From assembly GCA_000827265.1 (NCBI GenBank), contig KN834920.1, positions 21,677 to 35,915 of the forward strand: a stretch of 14,239 nucleotides of DNA, given 5' to 3'. Below the pieces are notes generated by a model. It saw nothing but the letters and a program-made list of their open reading frames with translations, had not been told where the DNA came from and did no database searches. Positions 1 to 8,845 of this stretch are shown piece after piece; the first letter of the stretch is position 1, and each line of letters starts with the position of its first letter. The position numbers and the translations under genes were made by a program. Origin of the DNA: Collybiopsis luxurians FD-317 M1. Lineage: Eukaryota; Basidiomycota; Agaricomycetes; Agaricales; Omphalotaceae.

Positions 1-1
1 C

Positions 2-1753
2 CAAGATGATCCAGCCCACTTGGCCATTCTTGGAGCTGGTGGAATGGGAAAAACTGCCTTGGCCTTGCATATACTAAAAAATGAGAAAGTCAAGGAAAAA
101 TTCAAGGACAAAATCTATTTTGCTCCCTGTGAAATGTGCTCCGATGCACAAGGTCTTGTCCAGATATTGATTCAAACAATGCAGTTATCAATCCCAGAGG
201 GAAAGACTGGATATGAAGTCCTTCAGACATATGTTACAGTTTCTTCAGGTTCTATTTTACTGGTGCTGGATAACTTCGAAACACCTTGGAGTTTGGCTGG
301 TGATCAAAGTGCAGTTCAGAACATAGTTGATGTTCTATTGAACCAGAGGAAGGTGTATGTAATCTTGACCATGAGAGCAGCTGATGGGCCAGGAGCCAAG
401 GAGTGGTTCAAATTGGGTGGAGATTCAGGGTTGCCTCCACTGAAGTTGGATGAAGCCAGACAGGCATTTATGTTAATTTCTAACTCACAGAAGGAGAATA
501 TTGAATCATTAGATTGGTTATTGACACAGCTTGATTGTATGCCTCTGGCAATTCTTCTAGTTGCACAGCTTAGAAGGAAAAAGCTGACATTGGATTCATT
601 GGTCAAGGAGTGGAAAGATCACAAGACTAAGATACTGCAGAATGGTGAAAAAGAAAGTAAACTCACAAGTGTAGCTGTTTCAATTGGTTTGTCTCTTCAA
701 ATGGTAGAAAAACAAAATATGGAGTGCTTAAGATTGCTACCAATCTTGTCCTACCTTCCTAGTGGAGTACCAATGTGGGAGGATGAAGTCAATAAACTGT
801 TCCCACAAATGAACACTTCTGTGAAGATATTGGTCATCCAACTTCTTGATCTAGCTATAATCTATCAGGAAAGTGGGACACTAAAAATGCTTTCACCGAT
901 CCAAGAATATGTGCAGATGACATACCCAGCACAGCAGGAGCACTTAAATTGTACAGGAGAATACTATGTCGAGTTGATCAAAGACTGTGGGAAAATGGAC
1001 ACTGAGGGTCAACCTATTCTTGAGCTACACATTGCAAACATTGTGAAAGTACTTGGAGTTCAAATTCAAAGTGCAGCCAGTGAAGCCTATTTGGATGCAT
1101 GTAACACAGTAATTGCATACAGTAAATTCTTTTCTATGACACTGGTATTGATTGATATTGCTTTGAGGCAGAAGTGGCCTAGTGGGAGCCAAAGTAAGAA
1201 AATAGAGATGAGATTTCAAAGAGAATACATTTTAGGATGGATGGGCCAGTTTGAAGAGGCAAGGGCAGAAATAAGAAGAATTCAGTTTGTACTGAAATTC
1301 ACCTTAAGGAATTACATTAATTACAAGTTGTCCAGACAGCATAGAAATAAATTGAAAAGTCGTTGTTTTCAGAGGTTGGGTAGTATTTGTCTAATGGAAG
1401 ATAAATACCCTGAAGCAAGAGCAATGTTTCAGGAAGCAAGATCTAGATTCAAGGATATTGGGGATCAGCTTGGTGCTGCACAGTGTGTTAAAAGTCTGGG
1501 TGACCTTTTGGGGTTGGAAACCAGATACCCTGAAGCCAGAGTAATGCTGTTGAAAGCAAAATCTGCATTTGAAAATATTGGGGACCAACTTGGTGCTGCA
1601 GAGAGTGTTCAATGTCTGGGTAAAATTCTGCAGATGGAAGCCAAATACCCTGAAGCCAGAACAATGCTTCTGGAAGCAAAATCCACATTTGAAAATATTG
1701 GAGACCAGCTTGGTGCTGTACAGTGTCAAAGAAGTCTGGGTGACATTTTGTGA
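2..1753 (+). CDS. NLR-type NB-ARC protein with TPR repeats (5'-partial, premature stop)
   Basis: This is the N-terminal part of a fungal NOD-like receptor, a cytosolic STAND ATPase; in fungi this class is linked to non-self recognition. The frame is open to the left edge, so the true start lies outside. Residue numbers count from codon 20-22. Walker A is GAGGMGKTA (nt 32-58), and Walker B is LVLDNFE (about residues 81-87). An RNBS-B-like VILTMRAA and a GLPL-like CMPLAILL follow. A helical stretch containing LSPIQEYV comes next, a motif I know from mushroom NLRs. From about nt 1362 the protein becomes TPR units containing KYPEARAM and IGDQLGAAQC. It stops at TGA 1751-1753, inside the array, where other units have CAG, CGG or TGG. 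The same frame continues beyond, so this is a nonsense break rather than a natural end. No intron is apparent. NB-ARC assignment is firm; ligand and effector domain are unknown. Confidence 0.88.
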   Translation, partial: QDDPAHLAILGAGGMGKTALALHILKNEKVKEKFKDKIYFAPCEMCSDAQGLVQILIQTMQLSIPEGKTGYEVLQTYVTVSSGSILLVLDNFETPWSLAGDQSAVQNIVDVLLNQRKVYVILTMRAADGPGAKEWFKLGGDSGLPPLKLDEARQAFMLISNSQKENIESLDWLLTQLDCMPLAILLVAQLRRKKLTLDSLVKEWKDHKTKILQNGEKESKLTSVAVSIGLSLQMVEKQNMECLRLLPILSYLPSGVPMWEDEVNKLFPQMNTSVKILVIQLLDLAIIYQESGTLKMLSPIQEYVQMTYPAQQEHLNCTGEYYVELIKDCGKMDTEGQPILELHIANIVKVLGVQIQSAASEAYLDACNTVIAYSKFFSMTLVLIDIALRQKWPSGSQSKKIEMRFQREYILGWMGQFEEARAEIRRIQFVLKFTLRNYINYKLSRQHRNKLKSRCFQRLGSICLMEDKYPEARAMFQEARSRFKDIGDQLGAAQCVKSLGDLLGLETRYPEARVMLLKAKSAFENIGDQLGAAESVQCLGKILQMEAKYPEARTMLLEAKSTFENIGDQLGAVQCQRSLGDIL

Positions 1754-3212
1754 ATGGAAGCCAAATACCCTGAAGCCAGAACAATGCTTCTGGAAGCAAA
1801 GTCTGTATTTGAAGATACTGGGAACTCACTTGGTGCTGCACAGTGTCAAAACAGTCTAGGTAACATTTTGCAGATGGAAGCCAAATACCCTGAAGCCAGA
1901 GCAATGCTTCTGGAAGCAAAATCTGCATTTGAACATATTGCATCAGGAAAAATGCCCTGGGCCCAGGCTTCCCAAAGATCTCTGGAGACACCCCCTAATT
2001 CCTAGGGATCCCCAGGGACCCTGAAAGATCCCAGAGCAATCTCAAAGCTCCAAAAGATTCTAGGAGAGATCTGAGGGATTTCTGGGATCCCTAGGAATTT
2101 GGGGGTGTCTCCAGAGACCTCCGGGCAGCCTGGGCAAAAGGTAATTTTCCTGATGTGGGTTTCAAATTAGCACTGCACATTGTCAGAAAAGTCTGGGGGT
2201 CATTTTGCAGTTTCAAGGCAAACATGCTGAAGCCAGAGCAGTGCTTCTGGAAGTTAAATCTACATTTGAAAATATTGGGGACCAACTTGGTGTTGCTCAG
2301 TGTCAACAACATCTGAGTAAAATTCTGCAGGTGGAAGCCAAATACCCTGAAGCCAGAGCAATGTTGCTAGAAGCTAAATCTGCATTTGAAAATATTGGGT
2401 CCCAACTTAGTGCTGCACAGTGTGTTCGAGGTCTGAGTAGCATTTTAAAGATGGAACACAAATTCCCTGAAGCCAGAGCCATGCTTCTGGAAGCAAAATC
2501 TGCATTTGAAAATATTGGAGACCAACTTGGTGCTGCACAGTGTCAAAGAAGTCTGGGTGACATTTTGCGGATGGAAGCTAAATACTCTGAAGCCAGAGCA
2601 ATGGTTCTAGAAGCAAAATCTACATTTGCAAATATTGGAGACCAACTTGATGCTGTACAGTGTCTTCTAATTCTGGGTGACATTTTGCTATCAGAAGCCA
2701 AATGCCCTGAAGCCAGACTAGTGCTTCTGGAAGCTAAATCTGCATTTGAAAATATTGGGGACCAACTTGGTGCTGCACAGTGTCTTCAAAGTCTAAGTGA
2801 TATTTTGCAGGCAGAAGGTAAATACCCTGAAGCCAGAGAAATGCTGCTGGAAGCAAAATCTACATGTGAAAATATTGGGGACCACCTTATTGCTGCACAG
2901 TGTGTTCAAAGTTTGGGTGACATTTTGCAGATGGAAGGTAAATATCCTGAAGCCAGAGCAATGGTTCTGGAAGCAAAATCTGAATTTGAAAATATTGGGT
3001 CCCAATTTGGTGTTGCACAGTGTCTTCAAAATTTGGGTAATATTTTGTGGATGGAAGCCAAATACCTTGAAGCCAAAGCAATGCTTCTGGAAGCAAAATC
3101 TGGATTTGAAAATATTGGGAACCAACTTTGTGCTGCACAGTGTCAGCAAAGTCTAGGTAACATTTTACAGATGGAAGCAAATCATTTTGAAGCCAGAGCT
3201 GTGATTCTGTAG
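1754..3212 (+). pseudogene. Continuation of the NLR TPR array, split by a MITE
   Basis: The frame of the upstream NB-ARC gene continues here past the TGA. Units 4 and 5 run to nt 1940, in the middle of the FENIG motif. A 215-bp inverted-repeat element then interrupts the gene, and the array resumes at 2157 in another frame with GFQISTAHCQ. The insertion plus a 2-bp duplication is 217 bp, which fully accounts for the frame change. Nine further units follow to TAG 3210-3212. Past that stop a degenerate 15th half-unit can still be seen (about 3213-3275: AAQCLSTL in frame, with another stop), so the present 3' end is itself eroded. TPR arrays form superhelical binding surfaces and are probably the ligand-sensing end of these receptors. 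A normal full-length product is very unlikely. Confidence 0.85.
1941..2155. mobile_element. MITE: 215-bp non-autonomous element with ~72-bp terminal inverted repeats
   Basis: The left arm (1941-2012) and the reverse complement of the right arm (2084-2155) align without gaps at about 62 of 72 positions. Both start CATCAGGAAAA and share GCCCAGGCT, TCTCTGGAGACACCCCC and AATTCCTAGGGATCCC. The flanking dinucleotide TG occurs on both sides (1939-1940 and 2156-2157). The interrupted host repeat gives an independent pre-insertion reference, and it predicts exactly this 2-bp duplication. There is no coding capacity, and the whole unit could fold as one hairpin. The superfamily is not assignable from the ends. 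It probably moved using a transposase encoded elsewhere. Confidence 0.9.
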
Positions 3213-4137
3213 CAAATCTCTACATTCAGAAACATTGAATAACTTCAAGCTGCACAGTGTCTTTCAACTCTGTGTGCATTCCCTTCTGCAGTTCATAATC
3301 ACTTAATAACTTTCCTTGTGGACATTCCATGTTTATTGCATGTTTAAACAAATAAGTCCTGAATGCATCAATTTGTTTCATATTTAAAGATACACCAGCT
3401 CCCTTAAATTCCACAAATCATAATAATATCATATGACTGTAATCTACCCACACTGTGTGGCAAATCCAGTCTGAGGATTGCTAGTATGTCACCAACATGT
3501 TTTGCCTCCCAATAAAGGAAAATTGAAAGAAGATGGCATTGCCTAAATTGCATGAATATCAATAGACCCATATTTGCAGATATAAAGTGGTGTCATATGC
3601 TCTTGAACCCAATTCGAATGAGAGTTCTGAGTGCGATTTCCGTGGGTTTCGTGTCACCTACTAACACGCTAAGGATCTCAATAGAGCAGAAACATGTAGT
3701 ATTTGTGTTGGGCTTCCTCACTCGGTATTGAATTTGAGGGATTGCATGAGTAAATAAACTATTAGACAAGGCCATAGTCCTGCATCCATCATGATTTGAT
3801 TACACGCAAGCGCAATAGGCTGTGCCACAGTAGCCGCCGCCAAGTGTACAGTTTTGGTGGGACCTATTCTCGACATATTTCCATTACCACTCGTACTACA
3901 TACTCTTATATAGTTGTTTCCCTCTCCTCCCGCCACCACTTACCTACTATAGCGCGGCGCTCTTACCTTTTCTTTAGCTCACTTTCACTACATGGACACT
4001 TCAGGACATACCGAGCTTTGAAGAAATCTCGTCATGTTTAGTCCTCATGTGAATTTTGAACAAAAGCTCTGCTTAAGCTATGTAAAGCCCAACAACAAGC
4101 TCTAACTGCTGTAGCGGTTAGTGTTAACAATAAAGAT
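3213..4137. other. Intergenic stretch without a supportable gene
   Basis: Beyond the decayed end of the TPR array no long frame with coding character is seen. A GC-richer patch at about 3600-3960 has short overlapping minus-strand open frames in two phases, without a common start or splice sites that join them. I could not support a gene there. Confidence 0.5.
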
Positions 4138-4213
4138 GGACCAAGCTGGGAATTGAACCCAGGTCCCTGCCACTTTCCGGGGACAGTGCTCTAACCAACT
4201 GAGCTACTCGACC
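4138..4213 (-). tRNA. tRNA-like sequence (pseudo-tRNA or SINE head)
   Basis: On the minus strand a 76-nt segment folds as a near-complete cloverleaf. It has a 7-bp acceptor stem (GGTCGAG with CTTGGTC, three G-U pairs), a D arm GCTC/GAGC and a T arm CTGGG/CCCAG with loop TTCAATT. The pol III A box TAGCTCAGTTGG and B box GGTTCAATTCC (nt 4149-4159) both match consensus. The anticodon arm is abnormal: stem CTGTC/GGCAG encloses a 10-nt loop CCCGGAAAGT with no T33, so no anticodon can be assigned. No T-run terminator follows directly. The first TTTT on that strand is about 70 nt downstream. It is therefore more likely a tRNA-derived repeat or relic than a working tRNA gene. Confidence 0.5.
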
Positions 4214-6271
4214 ATTGGTGTCCAATGGATGTGGATTCAATCTCAATCCAACAATTAGAGGTAGTAAGCTTTGCTGCTTGTAGCACTATCTCACTAACTA
4301 ATGATGGACTGATTAAAGTGATTGTTCAAGGTCCAGTTACTGTATATATCCCAATCACCAAGATCCTGTTGACTCACATGACCAATAACAGTTCTGAAAT
4401 GAGCAAGACCTTCCGGCTTTCCATAATATACCTCAAGAAATATGTCTGTTTCACTTGAAATCTATGTCACAAATGCCATAACTGATGGCCTTCAACTTGA
4501 ACTTGGTAAAGACCATGAATTAAAATTCACACCTTGGGCCTGTTTTCTTTGTGCAATAGCTTCACTGATTATTGGTTGTAGGTCACAAACTTGAAGTTAT
4601 GCTTCTAATATGTAACCACTCCATATTTCTATCAACATGATTGATAGCAGCAAGTTGAATCATTATCTTGTATAAGTAGTTTCACCGGGGCAGAAATCTT
4701 TACCAATGCTTGATCAATGCTTGATTCTTGAACTTGACACATAGTGGGCCAACACTAATGCGTGGCAGGACTTGTACCCTTTTCAGTGATTGGAACAAAT
4801 TACCTTGCAGATCCTGGATCATTATTCATCAATGTAATGAAAACTAACTAAAATTGTATAAATTGCAGAAATCAGATCAATTCAAAATTGCCTGCCTTGG
4901 ATCAGGCACAGAACTGTAAGAGCAGAAACTTGGCATTCCATTCCATTCCATGCACTTGTAATAAGTGAAAATGTTATGGAATTATGGAGTCCAGCTGTGA
5001 ATCAACAGCTGACAGAATAAGTGAGTGTCAGACTGGCACAACGAATATCGCAACAACAGCTCCAGATACCATCTAATATAAACCCATTTTGGGTTATCAG
5101 CTGGAGGAAAATGGCAATGTCAACAAATATATGTAAGCAATCAAGGCCCAAGTCCAAATCGGAACTTACAGCTCTACAGACGTGGGATAAGGGCCTCTTT
5201 ATTGAAAGGGTAACAAGTTATTGCCCTATGTACGAAGTACATTTCAAGGATTTCAAGGGTATTTCGATCATTGTATAAATCCCCAGTACATGTAAGAACT
5301 CTTTTCTTGAAACAATTGCGGCATGTACATCATGTATATGAGAATTACCATTGTAGAAACTATTCAAAAATCAAATCTCTCCACTTGTTCTGTTGGCTTA
5401 CACAAAAAATCTCAAAATCCACTTGTTCCTTTCAAGCACCAAGAAATTAGCCACATAACACCCATCAAATTGCTCAATCCTCTACAGTCAGAGAAGTCAT
5501 TACAGTGACTGGATAGTGTTTCACATTTGGAATGCTTGATAACACACAGGATGTTAGTGAATATGCAAAATCATCTAAAGAGGGAAGAATAGGAAAGGCG
5601 TGTTGGAGAAGGGAACTGGAGCGGAAGAACAGAATGGGAAGTCTGTGCCTGTCCAATACTGCCTCAGAAAAGTAAGACATGTCTGTAAGAGAATTCTTAA
5701 AAGTTAAAATAAACATTGATACTGTCCAGCGGAATGATATTTCTTAGTCCTTCTTCTCATTGTTATCATCACCATCATTTCTATTACCCGCTACATATTT
5801 TTCAGATAAGACAAGGGCTCTGATGGACAGAGATGGCACCATTAGCAGTCCAGATATAGATAGATATTACTGGAGAGGAGACACATTGAAATTGTTCCAG
5901 GTGTAGTTAGAGGCAGAGGGCTATATAGAACACAGTTGATCATGTCTAAGTAGAGGGAGTTTGAGCAGAGAGAGCACGGGGTTTGTGCCGCCCCATGTAG
6001 TGCTGGTGGTGATACGTTAGATTCACAGCTGCATTGTGGGGAAGACACTGGGTAGATAGATTAAGGAAGAAGAGAGAAGGAGGAGGAGAAGGGTGGATGA
6101 GTAATTAGAACACTGGATGGTCAAAAACATAAAACTAAAAAATTCATCCTCACTTCCTCGATACATTAGCTCAAATTCAACAATACCAACCCTTATAATC
6201 CTCCAAGCGATGACTTGTTATTGATTTGACGTAGCTGTCAAGAAGGATCTGTTGTTAGTCCATAGTGTGCT
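4214..6271. other. Long AT-rich non-coding stretch
   Basis: No gene is supported in these 2 kb. Only short open frames without coding character occur. A CCATTGG/CCAATGG palindrome lies at 4212-4228, a short CATTC repeat at about 4934-4953, and purine-rich plus-strand tracts at about 6060-6110. Confidence 0.45.
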
Positions 6272-6938
6272 TTATAGTCTTGGGACCCGCAGGGGGAATT
6301 GTCCCGCAATTTCGAGAATTAGACTGCCGAATAGCTCATGCGCGTTATCAAATAGGTCTGTGTGATTGAAGGAAGGAAAATGAAACATGTACATTAGTGA
6401 CTGGAGTAAGAGAAATAGCACAAGGAGGGTAGGGGTAACAGCGAAAAAGAAAAACCTGGGAAGCAGTAGGGTGGAATGGTAGAAGAGGGTGGGAAGGGAA
6501 GGACAGGCAGGAAGAGGTGAACAGTCAACACTGAAAACATGACTTACAAGGTATATTGACTTTACCACACTCATCCTCCCATACGTCCAATTCTCTCATC
6601 CAAGATACCGAATCAGCCATCGGGAAGGCTGCTATTACATTTTCAGCCATTTCTAGGGTACACATGTTGCAAATTGCAGAACTTAGAGCTCCTCGGCCTG
6701 AGAAAGGGAGAGGGAGGTGCAGAGGCAGGATGTTGAAGATAGTGATAGAAGAAGTACAGGGTGTATAATGCTGACATTGAAGATGATGGCTGTGGGAAAA
6801 CAACTGACATGTGAGAGAGGACAGAGAGGAAAGGGAAGGAAGATCGATCAGCATCCAAAACCCAACTGTCAGAATAAAAGTCATCTTTGTCCCTTTTATC
6901 GGTGAGAGAGAAGGTCTTCGCAGTGAAGGCAAATTTGG
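6272..6938 (-). CDS. Possible spliced gene remnant of unknown function (3' part)
   Basis: Three minus-strand segments read as coding and join in frame: 6867-6938, 6548-6697 and 6272-6357 (TAA at 6272-6274). The last intron (6358-6547) is the best supported. It has donor GTAAGT, branch-like CACTAAT, a long pyrimidine tract and acceptor CACACAG. The middle exon is preceded by a strong pyrimidine tract ending TTTCTCAG and encodes CNMCTLEMAENV and RELDVWEDECG. The last exon encodes LFDNAHELFGSLILEIAG. The first exon (FSLTDKRDKDDFYSD) relies on a non-consensus GTTGGG donor and is the weakest. All three joins are phase 1. No start codon was identified, and I recognise no family. These introns are longer than those of the retroelement genes in this window. 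It could be chance. Confidence 0.3.
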
Positions 6939-7026
6939 CTAGCTTTCATATTTTTCTAGGAGAAGAACTACATTATTAACATCTACATACAAGCATCTCC
7001 TTGCATCCAGTAACCCGATTACGTTT

Positions 7027-7555
7027 GTTAAACCCGGTCTGCTGATGAAAGCATGCAGATAAAAAAACGGTTTAACAGTTTAAGCAGCACACTACGATGT
7101 ACTGCACAAGCTGACCACTGCTGAGGTTAAACTACTGTTAAACCAGATTATCAGCTTTTCCAATTACATTACCCACACTGCCTCATTACCAACACGGAGG
7201 TCAATCCATTGTTAAACTGGATTAATTCCAATTCCGATATGCAATTGCCCAAAAATGTCTAGCTACTCAATTGTGTGTATCCGGTTTAACGTCACTCCTT
7301 TCCTTTAACTGCCCTTTCTCATGTATCATCTACAGCTGTTTAACCAGTTTAACTAGACCCACTTCACCATTGTTCATAGTTTCAGTATCTCAGATCACCA
7401 ATATCAATAAATGAGTCACGAGAAACAAGATTTACACTAAAATAACAAAAAAAACAGCCGGTACATCGTGGATACAAAAGGGAACCAATCACATCAACCC
7501 AACTTCTTACGCTTAGGGGGTTTCTCACTTCTCCTTAAAGTTAAAGTTAAACCGG
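7027..7555. repeat. Cluster of nine GTTAAAC/GTTTAAC motifs
   Basis: GTTAAAC occurs at 7027, 7126, 7137, 7211 and 7546, and its reverse complement GTTTAAC at 7070, 7284, 7338 and 7347. Several copies extend to GTTAAACCGG or GTTAAAC(C/T)(A/G)GATT. About 0.07 copies of a given 7-mer (both strands) would be expected in 530 bp. This could be a cluster of protein-binding sites near a gene, or the subterminal repeats of an unrecognised transposon. I found no convincing terminal repeats. Confidence 0.6.
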
Positions 7556-7598
7556 TGTTGGGCTTCTTGGCTGAACAATCTGTGTCACATTCATCATC
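7494..7598 (-). CDS. Possible C-terminal exon with a basic tail
   Basis: The minus strand has an open segment that encodes DDECDTDCSAKK and ends in SEKPPKRKKLG before TGA at 7494-7496. A possible acceptor (GGTGAG) precedes it, after a long CT-rich tract. The lysine/arginine tail resembles a nuclear-localisation type sequence. Upstream exons could not be joined with confidence, so this is a weak proposal. Confidence 0.18.
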   Translation of the reverse strand, partial: DDECDTDCSAKKPNTGLTLTLRRSEKPPKRKKLG

Positions 7599-7633
7599 CT
7601 CACCAGCAGCACATTGTTGAGTGTTTGTGGTAG

Positions 7634-7681
7634 AGATAGGGAGAGGGAGAGAGGGAGAGAGGGAGAGAGGGAGAGAGAAAG
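7634..7681. repeat. Simple repeat (GAGAGGGA)n
   Basis: About 48 bp of pure purine sequence with an 8-bp period GAGAGGGA on the plus strand. Confidence 0.9.
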
Positions 7682-7887
7682 AACCATTGTCAGCTTTTGT
7701 TTGTCTACTTGCACCGGAAAAAGGTTAGAAAGTGGGATCCAGCTCACCAACAGAAACCCTAGTATAATCCACCAGATTAGTGCCTGCTTGGTAGGCATAA
7801 AACATAAATGATGGAATGCAAACATCAAAACAAGAGTCTCAAAGTGGGATTTGAGCAATGTCCACATTAATTTCAGTTTTACAATAG

Positions 7888-7907
7888 GGTAGGTAGGTAG
7901 GTAGGTA
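7888..7907. repeat. Microsatellite (GGTA)5
   Basis: Five consecutive GGTA units followed by AAC, at the left edge of a very AT-rich stretch (about 7908-8020). Confidence 0.9.
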
Positions 7908-8314
7908 AACTTATTTACTACTTATTATAATAGGAACATAACCTATTATGCAAAAATTTATGATATAATAGTAATTTTAATAGGTAACAATGTATTAAAT
8001 AGGTAACTAATACTAACATATTGGGGCCTTATCTGAAGTTCCACAGTGGGTTTTATAGTTTTTAGACTTAGTTTAACTTATAAGCTTAGACCAGTTGGGG
8101 TAAATGTTGCCCAACTATGTCTTCACAGACTAGCCAAAAGAAGCCAAGAGAGTATTCAAGATTTTAGAAAGCAAGAGAGAGAGAGTTCAAAATTCAGTTT
8201 CCACCAGGCTGTACCTGACACTGCAGGGCTAGCTGGAACTGGCTTTGCATACCTGTCACCAAGCAGGGCTGACTAAGATGGTTTTTGGAGTATTCACAAC
8301 AGCTATAAGTTAAT
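7908..8314. other. AT-rich intergenic stretch, no gene seen
   Basis: The left part is AT-rich with dispersed ATAGGTAA copies. A plus-strand open frame at 8046-8276 has no recognisable domain and no upstream signals, so I do not call it a gene. Confidence 0.4.
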
Positions 8315-8827
8315 TAGTGCATGGCTCAGGTCAGGTTCGGGTCCCAAACTGCTGACCTGACCTGGACCTGGCTCCAAACCCATACCTGGCACCATGAGTC
8401 TGGGTACCCAGCACTTGTGAAGTCGGGTTTGTAAATATTTACAGCAGTGCTCTACTGAGTTGTATATTGCCTATATATTAATAATATTATTCTAACATAC
8501 TAATGAATGAGACTTTAACAATAGCCACATGTTGATTTTGAACAAGATTTTTATATTCTGAGTACATAAAGCCTATGATGTAATGGCATTTTGGTGAAAA
8601 TCCCATTACATCATAGCCTCTATATACTTGGGCTGTAGAAAATATCTCATTATCTGTTACACAGGGTGCTAAGGGTTGAAATACCTGACTATTATCTGTC
8701 AAATATAGCCTAAATCAAAGAGCAGGTTAGCAGTTGGGTCTCAAGTCACAAAGCCTTGACCTGGCCCAACTCAGATCAAGCACTCAGCCCAGAACCCAGC
8801 TCAACCCGGCCAACCCAAGCTACACTA
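8315..8827. mobile_element. Non-autonomous hAT-like element (513 bp)
   Basis: The ends are TAGTGCATGGCT and AGCTACACTA, giving an imperfect inverted repeat that begins TAGTG. This fits the YARNG terminal rule of the hAT superfamily. Flanking 8-mers are AAGTTAAT (8307-8314) and AAGCTAAT (8828-8835), an 8-bp target duplication with one mismatch, as hAT elements make. Subterminal GC-rich arms repeat GACCTG in both orientations (8327, 8354, 8359 and 8365 on the left; 8758 on the right) together with CCCAAC/AACCC motifs. The core is AT-rich and encodes no transposase, so movement would depend on an enzyme supplied in trans. Confidence 0.75.
8573..8616. repeat. Near-perfect 44-nt hairpin inside the hAT-like element
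   Basis: CTATGATGTAATGG (8573-8586) pairs with CCATTACATCATAG (8603-8616) over 14 bp. After one C-C mismatch, ATTTT pairs with AAAAT around a GGTG loop. Almost the whole 44 nt is therefore self-complementary. Confidence 0.9.
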
Positions 8828-8845
8828 AAGCTAATCAGGTGTAAA

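Larger units (their letters stand above)
1362..3275 (+). repeat. Tandem 120-bp TPR-coding repeat, 14 units plus a decayed remnant
   Basis: The conserved GAAGCC(A)AGA core recurs at 1412, 1532, 1652, 1772, 1892, then (after the MITE) 2229, 2349, 2469, 2589, 2709, 2829, 2949, 3069 and 3189. Every step is exactly 120 bp, and the 1892-2229 step is 120 plus 217. Each unit encodes 40 residues, built on LGDILQMEAKYPEARAM and LLEAKSAFENIGDQLGAAQC. Units are very alike, and variation concentrates in the residues just after AQC and around DIL-x-x-E. Open frames on the opposite strand and in other phases here are shadows of this periodicity. Confidence 0.93.

Noticed and set aside
316..606. Minus-strand open frame inside the NB-ARC region
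   Set aside because: Antisense to a clearly conserved domain, with no motif or splice support.
2091..2312. Minus-strand frame sharing a peptide with the plus-strand frame ending at 2005
   Set aside because: The shared peptide is the two inverted arms of the MITE read from opposite strands, not a gene.
1391..3180. Several minus-strand and alternative-phase open frames with repeated peptides
   Set aside because: They are shadows of the 120-bp TPR repeat, which is open in several frames because the period is a multiple of three.
3593..3939. Two overlapping minus-strand open frames with fairly protein-like composition
   Set aside because: They are in different phases, no splice sites join them and no family is recognised.
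5021..5278. Plus-strand open frame of 85 codons
   Set aside because: No domain, no promoter signal, composition as in flanking non-coding DNA.
7547..7867. Minus-strand 106-codon frame with hydrophobic and Leu/Ser-rich segments
   Set aside because: Much of it is translated from the (GAGAGGGA)n simple repeat; a membrane protein is not supported.
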